Assembly (NCBI GenBank): GCA_013202715.1 | Contig: JABMRF010000053.1 | Location: 1-56,940 of the forward strand | DNA from: Candidatus Kuenenbacteria bacterium | Lineage (GTDB): Bacteria; Patescibacteriota; Patescibacteriia; UBA11705; JABHMO01 | Direction: 5' to 3' | Length of the DNA stretch: 56,940 nucleotides | Shown: positions 31,268-40,534 of the stretch, in pieces | Position numbering within the stretch: the stretch's first letter is position 1 | Layout of the letters: every line of letters starts with the position of its first letter | Made by a program: the position numbers and the translations under genes | The notes under the pieces: generated by a model | What the model was told of the DNA's origin: nothing | Database searches by the model: none | What the model saw: only the letters and a program-made list of their open reading frames with translations

Positions 31268-33241
31268 CTAAGGAATTACTTTTCCATCGGTCTCCGCATA
31301 ATCATCCATTTCGAGTGCAGAAGTAATAATGTTTTTGGTTCGAATTATTAAACTGTCAATTGCAGTATCTTTTGCTGAGAAAGTTGTGTTGCCAGTCAAT
31401 TTTATCAGCTCGCCGATATGTTCGATCTTGGGTGTAACTTGAATTGCAAAATTTGCATGTGCTTCGTTTACAGATTCTGGTAAACGATTTATTTCCCAAG
31501 TAACTTTTCGTGAATTGCTGTCAAATTCAATTTCACCGGCAGAAACATTTTTCTCATCCGGCCAGTTAACATATTCTGGTAGGGTTGTGGTAACTTTGAT
31601 GTCCTCCAGTTCGTGAAGATTATTTGATATATCCCAGAAAACTTTTAATTGAGTTTGTTTTTCCGCTTCAAAAGGCATCGGCCCAATTCCAATTGGTGTT
31701 CCGTCATCATAATAGTATAAAGCCTTGATGCCGATATTTGCATTTGAACTCAAAGTGAGATCAATGACACTGCTCTTGATAGGTTTTACATCAGTTTCAA
31801 GCGACGGAAATAGATTAATTTGTGAATAGGCATTAATTTTGGTTTGACCTACAGTTTCGAGATTATTGCTGTCAATTGCGGCAAAGTCTTTGACCGGAAT
31901 TACAATATTGATTACAACCTCATTACCCGCTTCAAAGCTTTGTAATTCAGAAATCTGGTCCTTGGTCCAGGTGATTTCCTTGCCTGCCTCAGTTTTCTCA
32001 ATTTTTCCATAATAATCATCTTCGATCTCATTCCAATCCAGTATTTCTGACGGTTGGCTATTGATGACAGTTTTTATTTCAACATTTTCATAAGTTTGAT
32101 CAGCATTATTTTTGGCAATTAACGAAAATGTTAAAGTTTGGCTCAGCTCGATATTTTTATTCTCAGTAGAACCATTAATAATCAGATATGTATTTACAGC
32201 CTGGTCAATTATTTTTATTTCAAATTCCTCTTGGTTGATTAAATGGTATTGACCATCTTTGCCGGGAAGATAAAAGTTTACGGCAAAGGATTGTTTTCGG
32301 TCTTCGTCATTTTTGAACGCCATATCGGACGGGAAATTACCATTAAGCAGGATTTCCTGGCTGTTCGAGGTTTCCGGTATTTCGGAGAGAATCCATTTAT
32401 TATTATCTTCAAATGCGCCTGGATTGGCTGAAGTTAAATCAAAATTTTCAGGGTAGATATATTCAAGTTTGGCATTTTGAAATGCTACTTCACCTTTGTT
32501 TTTTAATTTTGTTTTGAGCGAAAGTTTTTGGCCTGGAGTAACGTTTGACGGGGAAGTATTTATTATCTCAATTTCTGGCTTTTCCAGGACAATGCTAAAA
32601 TTTGTTTCTTTGGAAAATTCAGAATGGAAATTACTTGGCTCAAAGGTGATTGTGGCAGTTAATTTTTGGTCACGATCAATCTCGTCAATAATACTACCTG
32701 TAATTATTATTTCACCCTTGTCTCCGGATTCTAAATTCCCCAATACCCATTTGTGATTTGTAAGCTCAGGTTCAGTTTTTGTGACAATGAGACCGTGAGG
32801 GTACTGGACAATCAGACGGCTGTTTTGCAGTTCAATCTCACCCAGATTTTGATAGGTGATAAGGTATTCAAATTCTTCCCCGATTTTTGCTTTTTCCGGC
32901 CCGGCAATCTCGAGATTCAAGGTCTGTTGTTCAAATGTCTTCTGGTTCGCGAAAAATAAAAATCCGGCCAAGGCAGAGCCCGCCAGAATTACAAGAACGA
33001 CAAGACTAATTAAATAGAATTTTTTACGTCTCTTTGTTCGGTCAATTTCAATTAGGTTTTTTAATGTTTTGTCATTATCTTCTTTAGAATCTTTTTTTTC
33101 CGATATCTCGCCTGTCATTTGCTCCCCATCAATGTTTTCTTCTTCATATAAATCCATTAATTCTTCAATCGGATCTTTTTCTTCGTATTTGATCTTTTTA
33201 CGTTTGAAGTGAGGCGTTTTTGTTTTTTTATTTTTTGACAT
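31268..33241 (-). CDS. Surface protein with DUF11-like repeats, 657 aa
   Basis: A membrane-anchored, mostly extracytoplasmic protein. The first ~70 residues are highly charged and cytoplasmic, then one membrane segment (about 75-98, FYLISLVVLVILAGSALAGF). The rest is a series of beta-sandwich domains of about 120 residues with motifs such as GEEFEYLITYQNLGE, and related phrases later (LKTKLKNKGEVAF). These resemble the DUF11/CARDB class of archaeal and CPR surface proteins. It is the downstream partner of the DUF4012 gene (41-base gap holding GAGCAAAGG-type words), so the two probably work together at the cell surface. Confidence 0.75.
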   Translation of the reverse strand: MSKNKKTKTPHFKRKKIKYEEKDPIEELMDLYEEENIDGEQMTGEISEKKDSKEDNDKTLKNLIEIDRTKRRKKFYLISLVVLVILAGSALAGFLFFANQKTFEQQTLNLEIAGPEKAKIGEEFEYLITYQNLGEIELQNSRLIVQYPHGLIVTKTEPELTNHKWVLGNLESGDKGEIIITGSIIDEIDRDQKLTATITFEPSNFHSEFSKETNFSIVLEKPEIEIINTSPSNVTPGQKLSLKTKLKNKGEVAFQNAKLEYIYPENFDLTSANPGAFEDNNKWILSEIPETSNSQEILLNGNFPSDMAFKNDEDRKQSFAVNFYLPGKDGQYHLINQEEFEIKIIDQAVNTYLIINGSTENKNIELSQTLTFSLIAKNNADQTYENVEIKTVINSQPSEILDWNEIEDDYYGKIEKTEAGKEITWTKDQISELQSFEAGNEVVINIVIPVKDFAAIDSNNLETVGQTKINAYSQINLFPSLETDVKPIKSSVIDLTLSSNANIGIKALYYYDDGTPIGIGPMPFEAEKQTQLKVFWDISNNLHELEDIKVTTTLPEYVNWPDEKNVSAGEIEFDSNSRKVTWEINRLPESVNEAHANFAIQVTPKIEHIGELIKLTGNTTFSAKDTAIDSLIIRTKNIITSALEMDDYAETDGKVIP

Positions 33242-33242
33242 A

Positions 33243-33280
33243 AAAGCAAAAGGAGTAAAGGGGTTAAAAGGGCCAACGGA
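33243..33280. repeat. Repeated-word fragment, GAGCAAAGG family
   Basis: AAAGCAAAAGGAGTAAAGGG and TTAAAAGGGCC words between the two surface-protein genes; contains AGGAG but too far from the start to be a clean ribosome-binding site. Confidence 0.4.
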
Positions 33281-33282
33281 TT

Positions 33283-35922
33283 TTATTTAATAACAAAAGC
33301 TATTAACTCATCCTGCTTCGCACCGGTCTGGAATTCTATTTTACTTCCGTATTTTTCACCAAGCGGTGGATAGAGCCAGTCAACGGAAACGCCTTCTGGT
33401 AAATTTATGTTTACATTATATTCGGTGTTTTGCTGACCGGACTGTTTTTGAATGAATAGGGAATAGAAATCGGTCTTTCTGGAAGATGCAGTTTTGATCC
33501 AGCTTTCTTTTTGTTTCAAATCAAACTTGAAAGGTAGTTTATATTTAAAAACTACGGTCCCGGTTTCTTCTGGGTCAATTTCTAGCCAGTTCCCAAAAAC
33601 GGTTTTATTAAATTCATTGTTAATATAAGTGCCAGTTTTCGGTTCAATCCAAACCTTGCCTTGAACTTCAGTTAAAAGTTGATCAGTCTCCCAGTATTCT
33701 TCGGCCGGCTCAAACATTTCTGCCGGGATTTCACTATATCCTGTTGTGGAAATCAACTGACTTCCAACAGGCGTATAAATTCTGATAAAGTTAAGATTGT
33801 TTTTGCTAGAAAAACTATTTTCAGAGTTTCCGGTATGGGTTCTGGTAACTGTAACTGTATTAATAACGTCTCCATTGTCCTGAATGTCAGATTGAAGGTC
33901 GATGTTTTGTTCAATATAGTAATCAGTTTTTCCGCCACCAATATTGGTGTTAATTACTGCCAAATAATCTTTTGAGCTGTTCAGTATTTCACCTGTCCAG
34001 GCGTAGGAAGAAATTTTTTCCTGAATTGCCGAGTTCGAAAAGTACATTTGAATATCTTTTTGATCAAGTCCGACTTTGATAGTTTTAATAACTTCAATCA
34101 GGTCATTTCCTTCGGCATTAAATATTTTATCCAAAAGTTTTGGTGCCAATAAAGATAGTACTTTCTTTGGTTGTTTAGAGTTTTTATTTTCTTCAATTGT
34201 TTCCTGGAGTTGTTCTGTGAATCCAGCTGCTCGGAATGTTTTATTAACTTCCGGCACGTAAATATCACCGGTTATTTTCATCAATTCTGGAATAAGGTTG
34301 GCATTGAGAGCAATAACACCGTCAACTGTCGGTCCTCCTGATTTTTCGTAAAACCATTTTATTTTTTCAGCTGAAGTTGGGAAATCAGGGAACCAGTTTG
34401 CGTCCTGCATTTCCCAAAGAGAATTGATCACGTGCATTGGATACGGAGAAATGCGTTTTTCGATCAAAGAGCCTTGCATGTCATAAGTTCCGCCACCAGG
34501 AATTTCCATGTTGACGATTTTTCCTCGGTCGATGTCTACTAGGGCAAAGCTACCCATGAATCCGCCGGTTGGTCGCAGTTCATTATTATTTTGGAAAACA
34601 AATAAGTAGCGGCGTTTATAATCCGAGCCTAAAATTTGATTTATTGTTTTCGATAAACTGTTTAGTTCTTTCAAATCAGCGGCGAGAAGAGAAACATAGT
34701 CGCGGATATTTTCAAACTGGGCTCTGTTATTTTCTGGAATGGCCTCCAGTCTGATTTTGTGAAGGTCGTTATTAATTTGATTGATTTTTGGAATTAGGGC
34801 GTCAATGGAATTTTCCGGATCTTTGGAGGTCAAAGATTCAAGTACGTTTGGCAATTCAGTCCCAAGCTCAGAAACATTCTTTCCGATTCGAAGCATATAC
34901 TCAGCATCGGCAACATTGGCTCGATCCATTGGAATGAGAGTTGAAATTGCTTTCAAGGCGATATTAATTGTGCCCAGCTCCTGGCTGGCTTGCTCAAAAC
35001 TATATGTTGCAGCTGAAAAGCTTTTTTCTGCATTTTCAATATTACTTGCGGCTAATTCTTTGCTAGCAATTTTCAAGTCTTCATAGGCGGAAACTGCATA
35101 ACTTACAATTTGGCCCTGTGTTTTTTTCATTTCCTGGAAATGGCCAAACACTTTTATTGGCGCAACAAGTAATAAACAGATTGCCACGTAAGCTATAATA
35201 GATCGATGCCAATAAAGTGGTAGATTGAAATGATAATGCCATGGCTTGCGCGTAAACTGCTCTTCCTGTTTGTCAGCTTTTATCTTTAGTTTCTCAGTAA
35301 TAGCGATTGGTTCTTCATATTCAGCAATTACGACTCTTTCTTGGTGCGGATTGAGCGGCGCTAACGCCACTCGGCCGTGAGCTCGTGGCCGAACGGCGGA
35401 TTTAACGGATTCAGAAACTATAATTACATCTTTATGGATTTCTTCTCCAACTGTTGATTCTATTTCTTTAACTTTGAGTTTTAGTTCAGTAATTTGTTTT
35501 TTGAATATCGGTTGTTTGAAAAAATCGGTTACTCTTTTCTTAGCTGCGTGTTCTTTTTTCTTTTTTTTGATCATTTCTGTCAAATCCAAAACAAATGGAG
35601 AATGTTCCGCTCTTCTGGACATACTTTGAACCAAAATATTGGTATGTTTGTCTTCATGTTTTTTAGAAACCTTTTCATTGTCAGGTAGGAGTGCGGCCAA
35701 TTCTTTCATAATAGATTTTTCCAGTTTTTCGTCCGTTTTTTCTTTTGGTTGTTTATCAAGAATTCCATCAATTTCATGCTGAAGCAAGCCAATGCTTAGG
35801 TGGTCTTTGGTCGCCTTCTTCGTAGTTTTTTTTCTGCTTACTTGTTTCTTTCCTTTTTTGTTTTCTTGTTTTCTTGCTTTCTTGCTTTCTTGTTTTGTTG
35901 TTTTTGTTGCCTTTTTTGGCAT
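33283..35922 (-). CDS. DUF4012 domain membrane protein, 879 aa
   Basis: A large single-pass protein. The N-terminal 230 residues are cytoplasmic and begin with a Lys/Thr-rich tract (MPKKATKTTKQESKKARKQE). A membrane segment lies at about 240-260. A helical region (about 265-425) precedes a DUF4012 domain with the hallmark YLFVFQNNNELRPTGGFMGS near 437 and the WFPDFPTSAEKIKWFYEKSG segment. DUF4012 proteins occur beside polysaccharide genes in Gram-positive and CPR bacteria and resemble LytR-CpsA-Psr-type surface enzymes in context; function is not established. The neighbouring glycosyltransferase (36036) supports a surface-glycan role. The promoter region carries the GATCTACTGAT array. Confidence 0.85.
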   Translation of the reverse strand: MPKKATKTTKQESKKARKQENKKGKKQVSRKKTTKKATKDHLSIGLLQHEIDGILDKQPKEKTDEKLEKSIMKELAALLPDNEKVSKKHEDKHTNILVQSMSRRAEHSPFVLDLTEMIKKKKKEHAAKKRVTDFFKQPIFKKQITELKLKVKEIESTVGEEIHKDVIIVSESVKSAVRPRAHGRVALAPLNPHQERVVIAEYEEPIAITEKLKIKADKQEEQFTRKPWHYHFNLPLYWHRSIIAYVAICLLLVAPIKVFGHFQEMKKTQGQIVSYAVSAYEDLKIASKELAASNIENAEKSFSAATYSFEQASQELGTINIALKAISTLIPMDRANVADAEYMLRIGKNVSELGTELPNVLESLTSKDPENSIDALIPKINQINNDLHKIRLEAIPENNRAQFENIRDYVSLLAADLKELNSLSKTINQILGSDYKRRYLFVFQNNNELRPTGGFMGSFALVDIDRGKIVNMEIPGGGTYDMQGSLIEKRISPYPMHVINSLWEMQDANWFPDFPTSAEKIKWFYEKSGGPTVDGVIALNANLIPELMKITGDIYVPEVNKTFRAAGFTEQLQETIEENKNSKQPKKVLSLLAPKLLDKIFNAEGNDLIEVIKTIKVGLDQKDIQMYFSNSAIQEKISSYAWTGEILNSSKDYLAVINTNIGGGKTDYYIEQNIDLQSDIQDNGDVINTVTVTRTHTGNSENSFSSKNNLNFIRIYTPVGSQLISTTGYSEIPAEMFEPAEEYWETDQLLTEVQGKVWIEPKTGTYINNEFNKTVFGNWLEIDPEETGTVVFKYKLPFKFDLKQKESWIKTASSRKTDFYSLFIQKQSGQQNTEYNVNINLPEGVSVDWLYPPLGEKYGSKIEFQTGAKQDELIAFVIK

Positions 35923-35957
35923 ATATTAGAGTTTAAAAGATTGTTCTGAATAATACT

Positions 35958-36045
35958 TGATCTACTGATTTTCTACATGATCTACTGATAAAATTTGGCT
36001 GTTAAATCATGTAGATCAGTTGCAAATCACGTAGATCATGTATTA
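35958..36045. repeat. Repeated-word array, GATCTACTGAT family
   Basis: Left: two TGATCTACTGAT words joined by TTTCTACA. Right: two inverse words containing GTAGATCA joined by CAAAT. A close relative (roughly 85% by eye) lies at 56750-56855; both are upstream of minus-strand genes. It overlaps the last codons of the glycosyltransferase. Confidence 0.7.
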
Positions 36046-37163
36046 CCATGTATCTGTTTGTAAATTCGTAAGGTCTCTAGGGCGCATTTTTTCCAGCTAA
36101 AGCGAGTAACATTATAAAAACCTTTGGTAATTAGCTTTTGTTTCAAATTTTGATTGGACAGTATCTGATGAATTTTATCTGCCATTTCATTTTCGTCCTT
36201 GGGGTCAAAGAATAGGGCAGAGTCGCCGAGTACTTCCGGCATTGAGCTGGTATTTGTCGAGACAACCGGAGTTCCGCAGGCTTGCGCCTCAATGCAGATT
36301 AAACCAAATCCTTCGATAAAAGAAGGAAGTACAAATAGCTCAGCAGCGTTATATAATATTGGAAGCTCAGATTTTTGAACATATCCAGTGGTAATTATAT
36401 CTTGTTTAAATGGTGAACAGTTAATTATCTCACGAACTTTTGTGTAATGCAAGTCTTCGCGCCCGCCAAGTACAAGTTGATAATCTAATTTATACTTTTT
36501 TTTCAGTAAATCAAACGCTTTGACCAAGCCTTCAATATTCTTGTGGCTTCGCCAAACGCCTACATAAAAGAGATACGGTTTGGTGATCCCAAACTGTTTT
36601 TTTGTCTTATTTATTATACCATAATCATCAATTTTACGAAAACTTTCGTCCACACCCTCATAAACCACACTGATTTTTTTTGATTTTATATTTAAATGTT
36701 TCACAATGTCCAGTTTTGTGCTATTTGAAACCGCAATTACGTGTTTTGCTTTGCGCAGTGTTCCGCTAAATACAGCTTTGTATCCAATCCTGCGCACAAT
36801 TGACTTCATTTTGTGTCCTGGGAAGAATAAGGGGGTAATATCGTGAATTGTGCAGACGCTTTTCTTGGGATAGAGGATTGGAGAGTTGAAATGAGGATAG
36901 TGGATCAGGTCAAATTTTTCTTTCATAAATTCAAATGGCAATTTGAACTGTTCGTCATATGAATAATGGCGCGATTTGACCAGAACTTTTTTAACGCGCT
37001 CATTTGGAACCTTGAATTTGCTAAATGCCGGCTCGCGCATGAACATGATATATTGATTTTCTTGATCCAATTGAAAAATCTCATCAGTTAGTCGCTGAAT
37101 ATAGGTTCCGATTCCGCTGAATTGTTTTGTGCCGTACATTCGGGCATCGATTGCTATTTTCAT
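36036..37163 (-). CDS. Glycosyltransferase family 4 protein
   Basis: A 375-aa GT-B fold glycosyltransferase that transfers a sugar from a nucleotide donor. It begins MKIAIDARMYGTKQFSGIGT, typical of the family, and the donor-binding half has YVGVWRSHKNIEGLV and the EGFGLICIEAQACGTPVV signature with the catalytic Glu pair. A longer frame to 37412 is rejected because the extra 83 residues (repeats of EPFFRSP) only translate a tandem-repeat and REP region. It probably acts in surface-polysaccharide assembly with the neighbouring DUF4012 protein and the cluster at 49466-53580. Confidence 0.9.
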   Translation of the reverse strand: MKIAIDARMYGTKQFSGIGTYIQRLTDEIFQLDQENQYIMFMREPAFSKFKVPNERVKKVLVKSRHYSYDEQFKLPFEFMKEKFDLIHYPHFNSPILYPKKSVCTIHDITPLFFPGHKMKSIVRRIGYKAVFSGTLRKAKHVIAVSNSTKLDIVKHLNIKSKKISVVYEGVDESFRKIDDYGIINKTKKQFGITKPYLFYVGVWRSHKNIEGLVKAFDLLKKKYKLDYQLVLGGREDLHYTKVREIINCSPFKQDIITTGYVQKSELPILYNAAELFVLPSFIEGFGLICIEAQACGTPVVSTNTSSMPEVLGDSALFFDPKDENEMADKIHQILSNQNLKQKLITKGFYNVTRFSWKKCALETLRIYKQIHGNT

Positions 37164-37245
37164 AGTGGTGGAGTGAGTGGTTTTGGGGAGGATTTTGGGG
37201 TACGGGTTCCGCCAAGGGGAATCCGGCGGGAGGACTCCATCAGGA

Positions 37246-37347
37246 GGGCTTCGGAAGAAGGGTTCGGAAGAAGGGCTCCGAAGAAGGGCTCCGGAAGAAG
37301 GGCTACGGAAGAAGGGCTCCAAAGAAGGGCTACGGAAGAAGGGCTCC
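37246..37347. repeat. Tandem repeat of GGGCTNCGGAAGAA units
   Basis: About eight units of 13-14 bases, variants of GGGCTACGGAAGAA, run directly into the REP element at 37348. The unit length changes between 13 and 14, so it is not a coding repeat. Confidence 0.8.
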
Positions 37348-37453
37348 AAATTACCCCCCACTTGAGTGGGGGCTACCGGTAAACCGGCTTCAGCCGGGAT
37401 TGTTACGCGCAAGCGCGCGTAGGGAACGGAGCCCTGACTTAAGTCAGGGGTAA
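37348..37453. repeat. REP/BIME-like element, copy 1
   Basis: The element is bounded by ATTACCCC and GGGGTAAT. The left REP is ATTACCCCCCACTTGAGTGG...; the right REP, inverted, is CCCTGACTTAAGTCAGGG. Between them lie ACCGG/CCGG and ACGCGC/GCGCGCGT hairpins. The second copy is at 42853-42971. It overlaps the end of the dead transposase. Confidence 0.8.
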
Positions 37454-37999
37454 TAGTGACTCCTCCTCCCGTAAGCTACGCAAGAAAGCCTCCTCGTCCT
37501 CCTTTGACTTAATTTTTAATATAGTTAATATCCTATCCTCGATTGTTTCTCTTGAAAATTCATCCGCGTACTTTTTAAAATTACAGTATTTATAATCATA
37601 CAATTCATCAAATGATTTTACGACCCCATGCCGAATTGGATTTCCTAATATTTAGGCAAAGATATTAAAATACGCATGATCATTAAATACTGCCCAGCCA
37701 TAATATTTTTTCCATAATGTGCCTTCTCTTTTTAAGTATGAATTAATCATTCGCGAGGACGCTCCGGCAAACCGTCTGAGAAATTCTTTTGGAATTGAAT
37801 CTTCTGCAGTATTGGCAATCAGGTGCAGGTGATTATTAAGAATTGAGAATGGTTCAATTTGGGTGTTTGTTGATTGCGCGGCTTTTTCCAGTTGTTCCAG
37901 AAGAACGTCTTTGATCTTATTATCAAATGATAAAATAACTTCATCGTCGAGTGAATAGGTTATGAAGTATTTGTGGCCGGAGAAGAATTGATATTTTAT
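37439..37999 (-). pseudogene. REP-associated Y1 transposase (RAYT/IS200-like), inactivated
   Basis: The frame encodes a Y1-type HUH transposase: KYQFFSGHKYFITYSLDDEV at the start and the HUH metal motif as NNHLHLIA near residue 76. An in-frame TAA at codon 116 (37652-37654) interrupts it, and translation resumes in the same frame with ILGNPIRHGVV. In the family this region reads Y-I-x-x-N-P, so the stop falls on the expected catalytic tyrosine codon. The start codon is also degraded (ATA at 37999). The flanking REP/BIME element supports the RAYT assignment. A TrmB gene lies 7 bases upstream. The protein cannot be active as written. Confidence 0.8.
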
Positions 38000-38005
38000 G
38001 TTTAA

Positions 38006-38737
38006 TTATTTTAGCGTATTCCAAACTAATTGCCAAATCGACTTCATCGTCTGTGCGATCGCTTGATCTTCGATTATAACGGCTGCATAAGGTTTTTTGA
38101 AACTAATTAGAGAAATTTTATTGCTGTAGATGTTTATTTCGGTTTCAAATTTGATATCTTTGACTAATTTTGTTTGTCGAAGCTCTTCTTTGTCTTTTGA
38201 TTGAACCATTCTACCTCTCGGACCATCTTTTCCTATAGAGTAAAAAAAAGTGTTGCTTTTGATTCTTGCTTTAGGGCCTGCTGCCCAGAGAAAATCTTCA
38301 GGTAAGGTTTCAAACATTTTTTCAAAATCTGTAAACGCGTAAATTTTCCCGTCTTGTACAGCATAGTCAGAGTAGGCTTTTTGGAGGCCGTCAATCCCTT
38401 GATAAAATCGCACTTTTGGTTTGTTTGCTGGTGAATTATAAATACTTAAAAATTCCGGCAGTTCTGCTTGAACTAATTCAAGTCGCCTTTGCGCGCGCTT
38501 CAAAACAATTTCAGGGTTTTCTGCAACAAGGAGTAATTTCCTTCCTTCTTTAACTTCGGTAACCAGTCCGAGGTCTTTTATTTCTTCGAGGAAATTGTAA
38601 ATGCTGGTTCGTTTAACTTTTGATTTTTCAGCCAGCTCTTGAATTGTTGCGCTTCCCAATTCCAAACAGGCCAGATATACCTGGGCTTGCTTTTGGTCAA
38701 TGCCAAGAGTTTTGAGAGATTTTAGTAGATTATTCAT
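38006..38737 (-). CDS. TrmB-like transcriptional regulator (3 of 4)
   Basis: A 243-aa regulator of the same family: winged helix-turn-helix (LKTLGIDQKQAQVYLACLEL, KSKVKRTSIYNFLEEI), wing with VKEGRKLLLVAENPE, helical linker, and C-terminal sensor domain ending SIWQLVWNTLK. It is divergent from the three-radical-SAM operon, whose promoter lies about 130 bases away, so it is a reasonable candidate regulator of that operon. Its own promoter is TTGACA-N17-TACAAT at 38769-38797. No Shine-Dalgarno is evident. Confidence 0.88.
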   Translation of the reverse strand: MNNLLKSLKTLGIDQKQAQVYLACLELGSATIQELAEKSKVKRTSIYNFLEEIKDLGLVTEVKEGRKLLLVAENPEIVLKRAQRRLELVQAELPEFLSIYNSPANKPKVRFYQGIDGLQKAYSDYAVQDGKIYAFTDFEKMFETLPEDFLWAAGPKARIKSNTFFYSIGKDGPRGRMVQSKDKEELRQTKLVKDIKFETEINIYSNKISLISFKKPYAAVIIEDQAIAQTMKSIWQLVWNTLK

Positions 38738-38768
38738 GATTTGAATTTGATTTGTCTATGTTTTAGAC

Positions 38769-38797
38769 ATTGTAGCATGTTAAAAATAATCTGTCAA
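38769..38797 (-). promoter_or_regulatory. Promoter of the third TrmB gene
   Basis: Minus strand: TTGACA (38792-38797), 17-base spacer ending ATGC, TACAAT (38769-38774). Confidence 0.75.
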
Positions 38798-38863
38798 ATT
38801 CTTCTAATTTTACCAACTAATTGTTATTGTCTAATCACTAATCCCTGCTTGTAGTCTGAAATC

Positions 38864-38892
38864 TTGACAGTACTTTTTCTTTCTAGTATAAT
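38864..38892 (+). promoter_or_regulatory. Promoter of the radical SAM operon
   Basis: -35 TTGACA (38864-38869), 17-base spacer, -10 TATAAT (38887-38892): full consensus. Confidence 0.85.
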
Positions 38893-38938
38893 TGTATGTT
38901 CTTGAAGTTTTGTTCATTAAAATATAAAGGAGGTTTCA

Positions 38939-40480
38939 ATGAAATATCTACATGTGGAATTACCGTCATTGCATCTGCTTTGGTAGAGAAAAGATCAACC
39001 TGATGTTGTTTGTTCAGTAATTCGAACTAACTATCCAAAGCCGAGCGCGCTTCTTGTTCCAGCGATTCTTCGTCAAGTCGAAGGGCTTGAGGTTGAAGCC
39101 ATTGATATGAAGATTTGGGATCAAGAAAAAGTTATTCCTTATCGAGCGTTTGACTTTGAGGGCGGAAAGATGATCGCTTCGCGAATGGGTATGCCATTTG
39201 AAAGAGTCGAAGAGCAGCTTTTTGAAACGGATTTTCTTGGTTTGAGCATTAATCCAACTTGTTGGTCAAATATTGCTCTAGACTTTGCTCGTTATGCGAA
39301 AAAGATCAATCCGAGAATTATTATCATTATTGGTGGAACAGAAGCTATGTTCCGTTATGAGCATTACTTACAATCTGGAGTTATTGATTTTGTGATTCGT
39401 GGTGAAGGTGAAATTACAGGCCCCGCACTAATTGATGCATTGATTCATGGAAAAGATTATTTAGGAATCAAAGGATTGGCTTTTGTTCAAGTTGGTAAAA
39501 TTGTTGAAACCGGAATTATGCGAAACTGTGATTTGAACAAAGAACCAGCATCAGCAATTGATCTTTTTTATGATGATGTGCCACTTTGGGATACACCAAT
39601 TGAATATTATAGGGATGAATTAATTCAGACACCAACTGCACATTTATATATTACGCGAGGTTGCAATCAAGCTTGTGAATATTGCACAACACCTAGGAAG
39701 TATGGCCGACTTCGATTTAAATCATTAGAAAGGGTCAGAAAAGAACTTCAATATTTCAAAAAGTCAGGAATCAAATCGATCAATGTCTGGGACGATAGTT
39801 TGAGTTCATTGGTAAGGCATGGTAAAAGAGATCTTTTGATTTCGTATATCCGAATGATTAGGCAATATGGTTTTCCTTTTGAATATGCACAGAGCGTGGT
39901 AATTCGTGATTTGTGGGATTTTGAAAAATGTGAGCCAGATTTTGAATTAATACATGAATTATATAGTCATGAACTTGTAAATGGTGAGTTTATTGGATGT
40001 TATGGTCAATATACCCCGCTTGAATTTTTGCAAGAAGAAAACACTACCGCAATGGACAATAAATTGCTTGCTTTTGAAAAAGAGTTAGAAGTAATTAAAT
40101 CTATTTGTGAGCAAGGTGTTCGGTATCTGACATTTCCTTGTATTCTCGGTCGCTCGACTGATGGTCCAAATCAAATTAGTTTTGCTCGAAAAAGATTACT
40201 ACAGATTGTAAAGCTAGTTGAAGGTTATAGTGTGAAAGTTTTAATTACTCCATATCTTTATTCTATTTTTCCTGGAACCAAGATTTGGCAGAAAGAGAAG
40301 GATAGACTGGAGTATTCGATTGAAGATTATCCAGAACTGTTCCAATTCAACGCCAGTCCACATGGAACTGATTATTTTACTCCAGGTGAATTGATGCAAG
40401 CAAAGCTTGATTTGGAGCGTGAGTTTCTTGGCGAGGAAAGATTTGATCGATGGATTAGAACAGGTAGATATCAGTGGTAA
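38939..40480 (+). CDS. B12-binding-type radical SAM protein with in-frame TAG at codon 16
   Basis: The frame from 38939 has an ideal ribosome-binding site (AAGGAGG) and encodes 513 residues, but codon 16 (38984-38986) is TAG. Sequence after the TAG continues in frame as a normal cobalamin-binding N-terminus (RKDQPDVVCSVIRTNYPKPS, then ALLVPAILRQVEGLEVEAID), with no usable start codon until 39107. Later come IIIIIGGTEAMF, the radical SAM motif C242-NQA-C246-EY-C249, and a C-terminal domain of unknown fold. The TAG may be a sequencing error, a recent nonsense mutation or read-through; elsewhere TAG is a normal stop. It is the first gene of a three-enzyme operon. Confidence 0.8.
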
Positions 40481-40534
40481 ATCAATTTATTGGTTTTTAT
40501 AAATAATAGTTGTTCTTTTACAAAGGAGAAAAAA

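Noticed and set aside
37122..37382. Plus-strand frames across the GGAAGAAGGGCT repeat
   Set aside because: Open only because the repeat lacks stops in those frames; unit length varies between 13 and 14 bases.
37164..37412. N-terminal extension of the glycosyltransferase with EPFFRSP repeats
   Set aside because: It only translates the tandem repeat and REP element; the family N-terminus begins at 37163.
38939..38986. 15-aa peptide before the B12 radical SAM frame as a RiPP precursor
   Set aside because: The sequence after the TAG is homologous to the N-terminus of the same enzyme in the same frame, so an interrupted gene is more likely.
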